A DNA stretch of 64,000 nt from Lepraria neglecta (GCA_033220425.1 CM065649.1:310001-374000), one strand, 5' to 3'; positions 1 through 11,960 are shown, numbered from the stretch's first letter. The notes: generated from the letters alone by a model not told the origin. Numbers and translations are program-made.

Positions 1-390
1 ACGTTCTCACTTTACGTTTATTTGATTTCTCGGATTTATCGGCTGCAAACTGGGGTAGGCAAAGTCCGATGCTAGAGTCTTCATCCTTAGAGTGGTAGAG
101 CGTTGTACGATATGCGCTCCTATTGGCTAGTCTTTCCCGGCTGATTTCACCCTATTGGTAATCACAAATTCCATCAGGAATCAGTACGTGTCACCCGTCT
201 CCTCTATAAATCACGCTTTGTACCTCGCTCTTGAATCATTTCCTCTACGGTATACGTGCCTATGGTCGTCTTGCTCCCTTCGCGCTTTGCAATAACAGAT
301 CTCTTTGCTACACTAAAGTTGTTACATTTGAGTGAGATTCCCGTATAATTCTCCATCTTTACTACCGCTCTGCATCTCAGAGCTATCCTA
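1..390 (+). promoter_or_regulatory. upstream region of the DHA2 transporter
   Basis: No gene is seen here. The stretch carries TCGGA at 30-34 and TCCGA at 65-69, the same short motif found clustered upstream of the metabolite genes. A pyrimidine-rich stretch precedes the ATG at 391. Confidence 0.4.
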
Positions 391-2219
391 ATGGCGCACC
401 AACACAATCTCCTAAATGATGTAGACAAAAACATGCTGGAAACTCCAACGGCATTTCCCTCCGCGACACCACAGGATGTAGACGCTCCCCTGGAATCCTC
501 ACAAAGCTCGGGTCATGGTGATGCCACCTTCGCGGAGAAGGGTGTAGCCTCCTCAGATGGAACTCCACCTCCTCGGGATGTACATGGCATCAAGTGGGCG
601 TTAGCAGTGGCATCAGTTCTAGCATCTACCTTCCTTTTCGCCCTCGACAACACAATAGTTGCAGACGTCCAACCTGCGATTGTGGAACGCTTTGGAGAAG
701 TGAATAAGTTGCCCTGGCTCTCAGTCGCCTTTCTGGTCGCCGCATCTGGAACAAACTTGGTCTGGTGAGTCACATTCTACGATCTTCGAAACAAGCCATC
801 GATTGACATCGAGATTAGGGGCAAAATGTTTGCTCAGTTTGATGCCAAGATCTTGTACCTTATTAACGTCTTTCTTTTCGAAGCCGGTTCTGCAATCTGT
901 GGCGGATCCAACACCGTGAACGTCCTCATCTTCGGCCGTGCACTGTGTGGTTTCGGCGGCGTCGGCATGTATTGCGGTGTCATGACTCTTCTTTCCGTCA
1001 CAACTACAGAACATGAAAGGCCTATGTACATCGGATTGACTGGTCTCACATGGGGCCTCGGAACTGTAAGCAAAACATCTTCTGTCGAAGAACAACTTGG
1101 CTAACAGCGATCCAGGTCCTCGGTCCCATCATCGGTGGCGCATTCACAGATTCCAGCGCCGGATGGAGATGGGCATTCTACATCAACCTCTGCGTCGGAG
1201 CAGCCCTCGCACCCGCCTGGTTCCTCTACCTCCCCCGCTACGATCCTCGCCCAGGCGTAACACAAAGAAAACGCTTCGCCGAGATCGATTACATTGGCGC
1301 CATCCTAATCTGCTGCGCCTTCATCTCCGGCGTAATGGCCATAAATTTCGGCGGCGTAGTCTACGCCTGGTCCAGCGGCCGCATCATCGGCCTCTTCGTC
1401 ACCTCCGGCGTCCTCTTCATCCTCTTCGGCATCCAACAAACTTTCACCATCGCCACAACAAAAGACCGCCGCATCTTCCCTATCGAATTCCTCAAATCGC
1501 GCACCATGCTTCTACTATTCGCTTCTACTGCCGCTGCCACCACGGCGACTTTCATCCCAATCTACTTCATCCCGCTCTTCTTCCAATTCGTGCGCAACTC
1601 CTCCGCCCTAGGCGCAGGCGTCCATCTCCTCCCCTTCGTCTGCGTCATGGTCTTCACATGCATTGCCAACGGTGGCATCATGAGTTCTACGGGCTACTAC
1701 TCGCCCTGGTATCTTTTCGGCGGGATCTGTACAGTCATCAGCGAAGCGCTCCTGTTCACCATCTCAGAATCATCCTCCGACTCTTCCGTCTACGGCTACA
1801 GCGTTCTCGCTGGTATTGGCGCTGGCGCATTCATTCAAGCCTCCTTCTCTGTCGCTCAGGCTAAGGTTGGCCAAGAACAGATTCCTGTGGCCATTGGCTT
1901 TATTACTTGTGCGCAGGTTGGGGGCGGGACGATCGCGCTCGCTATTGCTAATACTGTGTTTTTGAATCATGCGAGTAATTCTATTTCCGCCATCCTCCCC
2001 GAGGTTCCTGTTTCTCAGATTCAGGCTGCTATTGCAGGGGCGGGGTCGACGTTTATTAAGAGTTTGAGTGTGGAGGTTCAGAAGGAGGTGTTGCATGCTA
2101 TTGTGCAGAGTATGAAGAATGTGTGGATTTTGGGGATGACAGCTGGTGCGCTTGTTATTGTACTCTCTTTGCTGATGAGGAGGGAGAAATTGTTCATGAA
2201 GCCGGGGGGTGGAGCTTAG
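391..2219 (+). CDS. MFS transporter, DHA2 family (14 TM), drug/metabolite exporter
   Basis: Three exons fit: 391-764, 819-1065 and 1116-2219, giving 574 residues with phases that match at both GT/AG introns (54 and 50 nt). A polar N-terminal tail of about 65 residues is followed by a long series of hydrophobic segments, consistent with the 14-helix DHA2 (drug:H+ antiporter) family. The stretch around intron 2 reads WGLGT-VLGPIIGGAF followed by GWRWAFYINL, which is the family's motif C region and the usual fungal DHA2 signature. Members export toxic or self-made secondary metabolites across the plasma membrane. Two TCGGA/TCCGA boxes lie upstream (30-34 and 65-69), as in the cluster genes further right, but 11 kb of repeats separates it from them, so cluster membership is an inference. 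The substrate cannot be read from sequence. Confidence 0.93.
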
Positions 2220-2789
2220 TGATGTCGATGGAAGTCGTTGAGCTGTGGGATTCGATTTCATTTTTTTAGAGTCGTGGGGGCAGTCTAATTGCTTAAGGCT
2301 GTATAAGTAATTAATTCAAAATCTTGACATCGAAGCATGATTCGCTCCTTCCATATGGGAGTTGCTGAATTCAGACATCGAAGAAAAGAATATAATAACA
2401 AATATATTTCCGAGACGACCTCGACGGTTTGCAAACCAGATAGCATTTTGGCGGTCTCTACAACTAGCCCGATCTTCGTCCGTGTCCTCAAAAGACCTCA
2501 GTCAGAGCAGCAAAAATTGTCCATATATTCAACTACAAGGCTATGAACTTAGCGCTGTCATATAAAACCGAGCTGACAGTGGCTAGTATCTACATTGATG
2601 CGCCAAATATTGCTCCCAGGTTCAACTACGGTTGAGCGCAACACACATCACTCCCTACTTCGATATTTGAACGAGTGGTCAAAATATGGGCCTAATATAA
2701 GGTACTCAATACTCACAAGAGCCAAAAAGAGAATCAGAATTCTTGTTAGTATCAAAAGCATCATAGCAGCCTCTCAGCCAATAGATAAA
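2220..2789. other. intergenic, nothing recognised
   Basis: Tail-to-tail gap between the DHA2 transporter and the interrupted gene. Short open frames occur on both strands, but none has a recognisable motif, splice structure or biased composition. It probably holds both 3' ends. Confidence 0.5.
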
Positions 2790-3187
2790 TTACTCATCCT
2801 GCCAAGTAATAGAAGCATCCCAGTTAACAAAGTCCTTGAACTCTGTTGAGTTTTGGCTATCTGCACTCTGGTGTTCATGTTGGAAGCTCGGAGGCAGAGA
2901 CATATCGTTGATTTGCGGACCGCAATCCGTGTCCCGAGGCGAGGGGTAGACAAAAGATTGATCGAAGAGGTGCCTGGTATCATAGGGAGCCATTGATGGG
3001 GTTTCCAGCCGGGACTGATGTGCTGGGCTCGAATGGTCGTTAGCTGTTGGTACTGCGGTTGTGGGATACTCTGTTAGGGCTGGGTCTAGAGGAAGTTGCC
3101 TTATGACATTGCGAGCTTCAATAACGGGGCCTGTTGGCTCTTCAGAACTCTGCATTGTGGGCAACGCAGTCATTTGAGGGCCGACAA

Positions 3188-4158
3188 TGTTGCAATCCGT
3201 TGCTTGATTGCTTTCTATGCGATTCTAGAAGCCTGTTGCTAGCCGTTCTTTGTCTGCTTTGGGCATATATGGGGCCCTGGGGGCCCCCATTAGCTAGACA
3301 TCCTTCCCAGCCTATTGCCACATTGCAACAGGTTATGAGCCCGGACAGCGCCTATTTCGCTGTACCTTTATGGGGAAGGTTCCCTCGCAGTACGGTGTCT
3401 GCGTTGTATACGTTCAGCCCTCGGATTTGCTTACCAATCGACTTACAGATATGGAGTCAGAACTCAGTAGAGGCATCATGGAGGAATTCGGCTCCCAGCC
3501 AGTTATTTCTGGGAGTATTTCGGTCCGGATACAGGGGAGATAAATTCTCAGGCCTACGACGACTACTCAAGCCCTATATGGGCATAGCTCCTCAATCAGT
3601 TATATCTGGGAGCATTTCAGTCTGGATACAGGGGAGATAAATTCTCAGGCCTACGACGACTACTCAAGCCCTATATGGGCATAGCTCCTCAATCAGTTAT
3701 ATCTAGGAGCATTTCAGTCTGGATACAGGGGAGATAAATTCTCAGGCCTACGACGACTACTCAAGCCCTATACGGGCACAGCTCCTCAATCAGTTATTTC
3801 TGGAAGTATTGCGGTCCGGATACAGGGGAGACACATGGATTCCCAGGCCTACGACGACTACTTAAGCCCTACACGGTTCTGTACGCACGGCTCCGGATAC
3901 AGGGGAGACATATGGATTCTCAGGACTATCAACGACCTCTCGGACGCCGACAAATGTTTTGGGTCCAGGATTGAGGGGAGCGCTAGCAGGGATATGTTTC
4001 TAGCATCGAGGGGAGTGTTGCAATCCGTTGCTTGATTGCTTTCTATGCGATTCTAGAAGCCTGTTGCTAGCCGTTCTTTGTCTGCTTTGGGCATATATGG
4101 GGCCCTGGGGGCCCCCATTAGCTAGACATCCTTCCCAGCCTATTGCCACATTGCAACA
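3188..4158 (+). mobile_element. TRIM: miniature LTR element, copia-type primer site, young
   Basis: Two 143-bp direct repeats (3188-3330 and 4016-4158) look identical by eye. Each begins TGTTGCAAT and ends ATTGCAACA, the TG...CA form of LTRs. The 5-bp target duplication GACAA flanks it (3183-3187 and 4159-4163). Directly after the left LTR, GGTTATGAGCCC matches the complement of the initiator tRNA-Met anticodon stem-loop, the half-tRNA primer site used by copia-class elements. A purine run (4008-4015) precedes the right LTR. The 685-bp interior has no coding capacity for gag or pol, so this is a non-autonomous terminal-repeat element in miniature. Identical LTRs and an intact duplication point to recent insertion. 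It lies antisense within the host gene. Confidence 0.9.
3527..3900 (+). repeat. 97-bp tandem repeat inside the TRIM
   Basis: The string GGATACAGGGGAGA recurs at 3527, 3624, 3721 and 3818, a spacing of exactly 97 bp, and GGATACAGGGGAGACA recurs once more at 3895 after a shortened 77-bp unit. Each full unit also contains CCTACGACGACTACT. Units differ by a few bases only. This makes up most of the TRIM interior. Confidence 0.9.
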
Positions 4159-4929
4159 GACAACATGAGATGGTTGCTGTTGACGTGAGATTGCTGCCCT
4201 AACGTCTGCGCCAATCTGACCCAATTTTCTATGAGCATCTGTGTACTCATTGTAGTCCTCAGACTGCAGTTCTTCCCAGATGTCAACTACGTCAAGGAAG
4301 AATTTGATTCTCTCCGCCATAAAGAGGGGCCCTATCCCCACCAACCTTCCAGGTGTGAAAAGTGGAGGATCCGATTGAGAAAGGGTATGTTTGACAGCGG
4401 CATTGCTAGACTTGAGGATGGTGTCATCAACCATATGGCGGATTTCCGTCACTATTTCCTCGTACAGAATAGCTTTCAAGGACGGCAGCTTATTGACGTA
4501 GTATTGGATTGTCTCAGAGCGTGCTCCAGTGCCTCCCATCGTCGAGCTGTTCACTCTTCCCTGTGCATGGAATAGTTGATTCAGGTTGTGCTCGATATAA
4601 GCAAAGCGCCTGTCTTGCCACAGTGCATGCCTAGCGAGGTTTTCGAGCCAAGTGCTAATAGCTATCTTTCGGATGGTCGTAGGCGATGCATACAAGTCTG
4701 CAAAGGCGGCTCCATGCTGTTGCAAGATGGAACGGTTGACTTCCACCCGCCGAAGCTGAACTTTGATAAGATCGAGCAATAATTGAAAATGTTCTTCGAT
4801 AGGTTGTGCAAGCATCAAGGACACTAGCCTGTGATTTGGGAAAATGTTCGAGACAGTCGCTTCAGGCATTCTAGAGCGAGCCTTGTCAAAGGTTCTAGAT
4901 TTTGATTCAAGTCTTGAGTCTCCTGTCAT

Positions 4930-6118
4930 AATAACTTAACCAAAGGGGGGACGGAAGCTCTTATGGACACAGGGTTTAAATATGGTAGATCTTGACTCGG
5001 ATCTCGTCAGCGCCCTGGTGTTTGACCAAGAAAAGCATACCATATGTCAATCTGAAGTTCAGATCGATTAATCCTTGAGCGCAAAAATTGGGTTCTTCTA
5101 CGTAACGTGACGCCACGCATAACCATGAACTGAATGGACAATTCAATTCCACGAGTTTCCGCGTCCTAGCATCCTGCGCCACGCCATGAGTCGCAGGGAG
5201 ATAGGTTTGAGCTCCGATGATGAGTCTTCTGGTTTGCTTGCCCCGGGTTCGTGGCGCGAGGGCTTCTAGTAGATTTTTCAGCTAGTTGTTTGCATACCAG
5301 GCAAACACTTAGTAAACGTGACATTTTCGAGAGCTTTGAAGCCAGCATCAACGAAGTTTGTCTGTTGACGGAACATAGGAACAAGAAGCGAATTTGCCAA
5401 AGTGACTCATCAGCACATCAACAAAATATCGCAGTGTATCTTTTGGGGCTGTTACCTCCCAATATGTCTACTCAGTGCTCCTGAGATATGTCTTTCGGTA
5501 AGAACTCTGCTTCCCAGCGGCCATTCCGACCGTACATGCCGCTCCCGAGGCCGGTCTTTGAGCACTAGCTCTGTCCTCATACAGTCTTTTTCCCGCCTCC
5601 ACGTTACTGCCAAGACTTAAGTTTTGATAAAAGCTTTGCGCCTGAGATTTAACCCTGCGTCCGATTTCTACTCCCAGATAGCTTCTCGCGCTCTTATGGG
5701 CCGGAATTTCTACTCAGATCCCCAGCAACGCAGTAGCTATAGATATACTGTATGCTTTAAGATACAAAAGGCTTTAGAAGAAGGATATCAGTGGCAAATA
5801 TATGATATAGTATAGGTTTTTCAATACTGCTCCTTATGAGAAACCGGCTAGCGATATTATACTAGCGAAGCAGCTTTGGGAGAGATTGACAGGTTAATGT
5901 AAGAAGTATGTGCCGGAGATGAAGACTACTGATGAGGCACTTCAATAAAATAATCTAATTGGCTCGGCCATGGCTTAGATGACGAAGCCGGTTATATATT
6001 TTACGCGTTCCTACGCGTTTCTTTATTGCCTATTCTAATACCTCTTACCTTATTAGCCCAATCTCACCTACCGTGTATATTCTGTAAAGTACATAAATCT
6101 TGAAAACTGCAGCGGGAG
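4930..6118. other. degraded intergenic DNA; one unassigned open frame
   Basis: Minus-strand codons from about 5290 to 4976 stay open for roughly 100 residues and look protein-like, but lack a clear ATG and a matched intron to the gene at 4929. From about 5600 the DNA becomes AT-rich with many stops in all frames, typical of mutated repeat DNA. No named element was recognised. Confidence 0.4.
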
Positions 6119-6199
6119 TTATTACAATCAACGACGAGCTCCTTCGCCCCTCAGGCACGACGACTACCGCAGGCTTATCCTCGCGTCAAATCCTTACAC

Positions 6200-7356
6200 T
6201 GAGAGTACGACCACGAATTATACTACGTGCCATCTTCTTCGCATCCCACCAGGTATGGTAGACCTCCACCTACTTCGCTCTTAATCTGCTAACACCGCTG
6301 TATAGAAATTCGCCTGAATATCTATCGCTACCTGCTCCTCATTCCGCCGTTCGCAAACCTGACCCCGAGATTAGGCTATGTTTAAGAGGATGACAGGCAG
6401 CGCTACTTATCCTTACAAGATGATATATACCATGGTACCCTTGAGGAAGACTATAACGATTCAGACCTTGACTTAGATCGAGAGTTCGAGGTACTTATAA
6501 AGGAGATGAGACGGAAGTAGTAGGAAGGGAGTAATTTGGAGGAAGAAAGCTAAGGCATTGCCGAGCCCTAGCACTTCTTCGAGCGATCAAATAGATCTAC
6601 TCGGAAGCCTATCCTCTGTTGTATTCGGAGCTTAAGATCGTACTCAGTGCTGGGGCTGTTCTCAATCAGGTCATACACCTGGATCCGCTTGCGAAGCATG
6701 CGGGAGGGATCTGGCGACATGATCCGGCTATAGTTATTGGCTTCATGGAGATTAATAGCCACATATACTATGAGAGCGAGTGCACAGATAGCGATATGGA
6801 ATCTTATATCTTCGCTAGGTTCAAAAGGAGTATTTTTAATGCAGATTTCCCTGTCGACGAATATAGAGAGCTCCCAAAGCTATATATCGACGAAAATCTA
6901 CGTGGGAAATCCGAAAACGAGGTTAAATTCAAGGATTATATCAAAAGCGCAACCGTGATCCAGCGTCTTATCCGCCTACTCTCGAATTCACCTCTTATTA
7001 ACCATCTAGAAATCTCTCTGAACTTTGAAGTTTACGTGGACTATGATTATTCTAATAGCTCCGACGACGACGGGAGCAACTTCGATAACGAAGGTTTCAC
7101 TACTTGGGAGAGAAAGATCCAGAACATAACAGAAGCAGCGAATGAGCGAGTAACGGAACTCTTCCTAGAAAGCGGCCTCTTAGATCCACTGCAAAAACTC
7201 TCGAACGTCCAGTCTTTTGCAATTACGTTTGACCGCATATCATACCGCAGTAGCGATACACCGTGGCAGCCGCCGCCCAGACATGCATCCACGATCGAGG
7301 AACTCAAGAAAACGATAGAAATGAATTGGCTGAACAAGTTGGATCGAGCTCACTGA
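6200..7356 (+). pseudogene. 2EXR/F-box-like family, copy A, decayed
   Basis: The codons before and after a probable intron at 6253-6305 read LLRIPP and EIRLNIYRYLLL, the LPxEIRLxIYxYLL signature of a large fungal family (2EXR or F-box-like N-terminus). Downstream comes IYSEAYPLLYSELKIVL, then an open stretch (about 6619-7356) with ARFKRSIFNADFP, an acidic loop and LLDPLQKLSNVQSF, ending MNWLNKLDRAH. Stops interrupt the N-terminal half, one where the family motif expects Gln before IYSEA (CAG to TAG). The open 3' part has no ATG at its start. Copies B, C and D to the right share the same order of motifs. Function of the family is unknown. Confidence 0.65.
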
Positions 7357-8190
7357 TCGGCGCGGTTTGAAGCGAAACATTGGCCTGGTTCGATTCCAGC
7401 CATCTTCATTGCAATTGTTTATTATAGCACTCATGGCAATTACAATATTCATAATCCAATTCAAGAGGGTGGAGGGAGGGAGTAAGGGGTACAGACGCCA
7501 AAACCCCATGCAGCGAGATGCAGCACGCTACTTTAGTTATGACAGGTCATATCGCTCCAGGAATGCGCAACTTCAAACTTTCAATTCTTCACCCCAATCA
7601 ATGCCCTGTAAGCTGTGGATGAAAGCAAAGGATTTCAACTTCAAATTCTCCAGTCTTTTCAATGTCCTGCAACCCATGGGGTAGAAATAAAAATCGCAAC
7701 GTCAACGGTGCCACCTCGCCAGGAGGAGTGAAGCGACAAACAATGCCCAAACCACGTCAGAGCTTGCTCCCCAACCCTCCTACCTGGCCTGCATGACTGA
7801 CCTGCTACAGTGGATCAAGTCCTCCAGCAGAATATGCCTTCATTCCTGAAGGCCTTAAACCTACTATCTCCTCTCTTCACACCCGCAAGGAATTACGAGG
7901 CGGTAGCTTGCCTGCTAAAAGGTGGAAACAGCTCGAATATGCTGAGAGGATAATGGCGACCATCAACACGGGTACTAGGAGTAATGCCAAATGTCACTTC
8001 CTCCCCATTCCATTGAGTATGTCATGCCTTTCGGAAGGTTCAAGCCATATGCTGATAGCACTACCCAGAGATTCTACTTATGATCTATCGATAATTCTTC
8101 CTCAGCCCCCCTGTCGCCCGCTTGACTCCGAGTGACAGCTCTCTTTGGGGCGGTAATGGAGAGGTGAAGCGTGGCCAACATTCAATCGAT
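7357..8190. other. spacer between family copies
   Basis: Moderately GC-balanced DNA with no convincing gene on either strand. Short open frames (for example 7367-7684 and 7908-8135 on the plus strand) show no recognisable motif. It may hold the lost N-terminal end of copy B, but no EIRLxIY signature was found. Confidence 0.4.
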
Positions 8191-10013
8191 TTTCACAGAA
8201 GCCCAGGGATTCTCCGAGCAAACTGACATGTCTAGAATCAAGTACATCCTGTTCTGTATACCGAACTCACTATGGTCTTTATTCCTATGGACCTTTCGAT
8301 GCATCCTATAAACGATCTTAGGTTTCCTGATGACGCTTTCGAGACCTATAAAACCTCGTATACGGTCCGGAAAGATATGGGATATCCCGCGGGATAGGAT
8401 GGTATGGGTAAGAAGATCGCTTATCCCATATCTTTCTAAAGATATGGGATCGGGATTTGAGTGGGATATCCTATGGTATGGGATATTAGTGGGATCATTC
8501 TATGGTATGGGATATTTATAGGATATCCCAGTGGCGGATAAGATAATATTTTATATCTTGATTATATTCTTTTTAATCGTGTAATGACTAGAATGATAAC
8601 TATAAAACTTATTATAATTTCTATCGCTTACGCCCTAAGATAGCTGCTATCCCCGATTGCTTCTAGGTCTCTTGTTATCGAGTATCCTTATTCCTATTCT
8701 CCTCCCTAGAAATTTTACTAAGTGCCCCTAAAACCTTCTGCTGTAGCCCTATTTAATAACTACGCCTCTATATTATCTTTTAGCCTCTTTGGCGTGTTTG
8801 GATCTATTGACGTCGACCCTCTTTGACTATATCTATGCTAAGCGTGTCACGTTACAGTAAAAAGATATTCAGCTATATAAACGCCTTACACAGCCATTTG
8901 GAGTCCCTTTAGTATACTAGGCAGGTTGGGATAAGACGGAGTATAAAGTTTAATGAAATACATAGCTTGAATGAAATACTCAGTTTGAATACTCTATACA
9001 AATTACTCTCCACTACTCTTGCAGAACTGTTACTCTAGAATATATACTTTACCTAAGTTCTAGTGATTATTCTAGCCATCACTTTTTAGTATTTGCTATT
9101 TATATAAAGTATTATCTTATCTGCCACTAGGATATCCTACTAATATCCCGTACCATAGGACAATCCCACTAATATCCCATACCGTTGGGATATGCTACTC
9201 GAATACCACACCTCCCGCTAATAGTATGGTATTTCATACCTCGATCCCATACCATAACCGGGGATGGGCGCGAGGGTCAATATCCCATACCATCCCATAT
9301 CTTTCCGGACGAGCTCCTCGTATTAAGATCGACAGACACCTATCTAGCGGTATTATCCTGTCGATGGATTTGGAATCAGGGACGGGAGTGGCCAAATATC
9401 CTACAGAACCCCCAGGATGGCTGGTACCATTGAACCCCACGTCTTCGCAAGATTCGGTAAGATTCTGTTCAACGCAAATTTCAGCTAAAATAATCCCTAC
9501 CCCGATCATAAATCAATTTTAACGGTGGATCCTGAAAACATATATATCGATGAGGATCACAAGGCCAGTGATGCGGAAGCTATTAGGGGTTTTGTTACCG
9601 ACAGGACCATCATCCAGGACTTTATCGATCTAGTCCCCAGCTCATTATTCATCAGCAGCCTAACGATTGACCTTAACGTTTTACTCGACTGGATATTAAA
9701 CGATGGACCTAATACTGACGAGGACGACGAGAAACATCTTGGCCACGAAGCTGCCGAAAGAATAACACAGGATTTCGCAAATAAGGTCGCAATGGAAAGT
9801 GGGGTTCTTACACCGCTGCGACAACTTTTAAATGTCAAGGTCTTTTGGCCTATTCCCAACCGAGTACTGGTCCGAGAAGAACCTAGAGTAAAGAAGCGTA
9901 TCGGCCGTCTCCAAAATGTGTTACTATCCTCCGAGATCTTAAGTAGGCGGTTGAAGGCAATTGGCTGGCCAAGTATACTGCTTATAGGGCCGCTGTCGGG
10001 ACATAAAAGATGA
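8190..10013 (+). pseudogene. 2EXR/F-box-like family, copy B, split by a hAT-like element
   Basis: At about 8250 the codons for PVLYTELTMVF match the PLLYSELKIVL block of copy A. The frame continues to 8353 and is then broken by a 954-bp insertion (8362-9315). After it come family blocks resembling YPVDGFGIRDGSGQISY and GTIEPHVFARFGKILFNANF (about 9345-9485), then an open stretch 9525-10013 with ITQDFANKVAMESGVLTPLRQ and a frame-slipped form of the family's EGNWLAKY ending. Several stops and at least one frame slip besides the insertion show it was already decaying or has decayed since. Confidence 0.6.
8362..9315. mobile_element. non-autonomous hAT-like DNA transposon (954 bp)
   Basis: Imperfect terminal inverted repeats, GTCCGGAAAGATATGGGAT at the left and its reverse complement at the right, lie at or just inside ends flanked by an 8-bp direct repeat CCTCGTAT (8354-8361 and 9316-9323), the duplication size of hAT elements. 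Both ends carry many subterminal copies of TATGGGATAT/ATATCCCATA in either orientation, as transposase-binding repeats often do. The AT-rich core has no open transposase frame. hAT class is inferred from target-site size and subterminal repeats; a Mutator or other 8-bp class is a less likely alternative. Confidence 0.7.
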
Positions 10014-11070
10014 CTTGTTATATAGGAAGTAGAGGAAGCTTATCATGATAGATAATAATTGACTAATATTAGGGTTCTGCAGGCGAGGCGATAAGCGGTA
10101 AAGGGGATTTTATAAGAAGGCTGGAAAAGGATGGTCACCCGTATATAATAGGCAAACGAAAAGCGAAATAATACCAGGTTCTTATAAAACTGCTTAGATA
10201 CTGAAGCGATGAAATTATGAATGACACCTATACTAATGAATGCGATGGCTCGAGGGGCTCTACCTCTTCGGTTACACTTGCTTACGCATATAGAATACCC
10301 TATCGCATCGGCAAGAAACTTACTGCTCTTTGTGCAGTATTACGAGCTGGGGAACTACCCGCAAAGACAGGAAAAGCGTCTGAACGATGTTCAGTGGGCA
10401 AACGCGAGCATCGACACCAAGATCATAGATGAATGCTATAACCCTAGCAGTCCCTACTGCCTCGAAAGCACTATCTTCTTTTTCCGCACTCTCAAAGCAA
10501 CACAAGGCGGTAGATTATCTACCTTAAAGCAAAGTCTATTAGAGGATACTAAGAGAGTACTGGCAAGCAAGATCGGTGCCACAAGGAATATTACTAATAT
10601 CTACCATCTCCTCCGCATGCCACTAGGTAATAAATTGTTTTATTACACTATCCTCAGTTTGCTAATAAAATCGTGTAGAAATCCGTTAGGATATTTACCG
10701 TCACCTCTTCCTTAATACGCCGATTATATGGTTAGGCCCGTTTGTATGCTGCGTTGGAGAAGGAACATATATTGATGTTGGAAATTGCTTAGTCAGCACT
10801 GTCTTCACTAAAATCTCTGCATGCAAATAGCTTCTTCTTCCTTAATCAACTCAATGAACAACACCTTCTGCCCCATAATTTCGTCAATTGATCGCGCAGA
10901 CTTCAACAACTTACGTCGCCCTGGCTCGATACGTTTTGGTTGGAAATTCGCTTAATCAGCCGTCTCAGGCATAAAACACCTGTATGCACTGAGCTTCTTA
11001 GATGATCAATCAACTCAACAAGTCTCATAAAACGTCCAAATTTAATCAATTTTAAGCGCGTACACCCTAG
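10014..11070. other. spacer with an unassigned 164-codon frame
   Basis: A plus-strand open frame at 10221-10715 lacks any recognised motif, and its codons are not matched in the other copies, so it is not called a gene. About 10780-11050 contains two diverged copies of a roughly 190-bp segment sharing TTGGAAATT, CTTAATCAAC-like and AACAAC-like blocks. Confidence 0.35.
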
Positions 11071-11960
11071 TAACAGATACTGCCGAAGCCCAGCGATCCT
11101 CCAAACCAATCAACAAATCTATTACGAAGCGCGCTCTACTCTATAGTCCGAGCTCACTATGGCTATTAATCCAGTCGATATTCTTATAGATTCTGACAGG
11201 CATTTTGGAGAGCTAGAGACTAATTATACTTACTGCGGCTCTTGGATGGACAGCCCTTGGAGATACCCTGACACAGGCTATATTTGGCGGCAATTTCCCG
11301 CTGACGGTCTTGGGGTACTCGACGATAGAGGCCAGACGTCCTATAAGACTCCAATATTGTAAGGTACTATGGAGCCCCCATTTTCGCAGACTTTCCAAAA
11401 CGTACTTTTCAATGCAGATTTCGATTTCAGATTCAGGTGGATCCTTTATTTTCCCCCCTCTACGCTTAGACAAGGATTTGTACGTTTCCGACGATTACGG
11501 GATTGCTAACTTTCTCGCCGGGACAACCGCCATCCAAAAGTTTATCGATTTAGTCTCTATTATGCCCTTCATACGCTACCTTACAGTAGCATTCAACGTA
11601 AGGCTTAACTACGGACTAGCCTTTGCCTTCGACGAAGATGGTTCCGACGATGAATATCCCTGCGAGTATAACTATAGTATACACGACGAAGCCATCTTTG
11701 AACGAGTCTTACAAGATTATACTGCAAAAATTGCAATAGATATCGGTATTTTCGCGCCGTTACACCAACTCTCCAATGTTAGGACCTTTGAGTTTACTGC
11801 TAACTATATACGGGAGTAGAGAAAAGGAGACAATGATTTATACAAGAAACCGTATCAGCCAGGTTCCAAGTATACTGCCATAATTAAAAGCCTTAAGAGT
11901 GAGATCGAAGGCAACTGGCTGGCCAAACAGGCTGCCACTAAGGTATAAATGGGCCTTAAG
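11071..11960 (+). pseudogene. 2EXR/F-box-like family, copy C, decayed
   Basis: Codons at about 11080-11160 give AILQTNQQIYYEARSTLYS, then the family's SELTMAI block in another frame, so at least one frame slip is present. The next block resembles TGYIWRQFPADGLGVLDDRG (around 11270-11335). The open stretch 11310-11819 contains FNADFDF in a shifted frame and, in frame, QKFIDLVSIMPFIRYLTVAF, an acidic loop and IGIFAPLHQLSNVRTFEFT. After a stop the ending SEIEGNWLAKQAA is still readable near 11900. The motif order matches copies A and B. No functional product is expected. Confidence 0.6.

Larger units (their letters stand above)
2790..4929 (-). pseudogene. unrecognised host gene split by a TRIM insertion
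   Basis: On the minus strand an open frame runs from 4929 to 4159, then enters the TRIM; a second runs from 3182 to 2790. If the element and one copy of its 5-bp target duplication are ignored, the two parts are in the same frame and give about 387 residues, so the insertion is the main lesion. The upstream part is helical, with residues such as LLLDLIKVQLRRVEVNRSIL; the downstream part is Pro/Ser/Thr-rich and acidic and resembles the C-terminus of a fungal regulator, but no DNA-binding domain is visible. As it stands, the frame reads about 50 codons into the LTR and stops. The true 5' end is uncertain: an open frame on the same strand at about 4976-5290 could be an upstream exon, but no phase-matched intron was found. 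Family not recognised. Confidence 0.6.

Noticed and set aside
1097-1864. Long Arg/His/Pro-rich open frame overlapping the DHA2 transporter exon
   Set aside because: It is the +1 frame of the well-supported transporter exon 3; the skewed composition is typical of an out-of-frame shadow.
3527-3900. Regular 97-bp repeats considered as a CRISPR array
   Set aside because: Eukaryotic context, units repeat in full with no unique spacers, and they lie within an LTR-bounded element.
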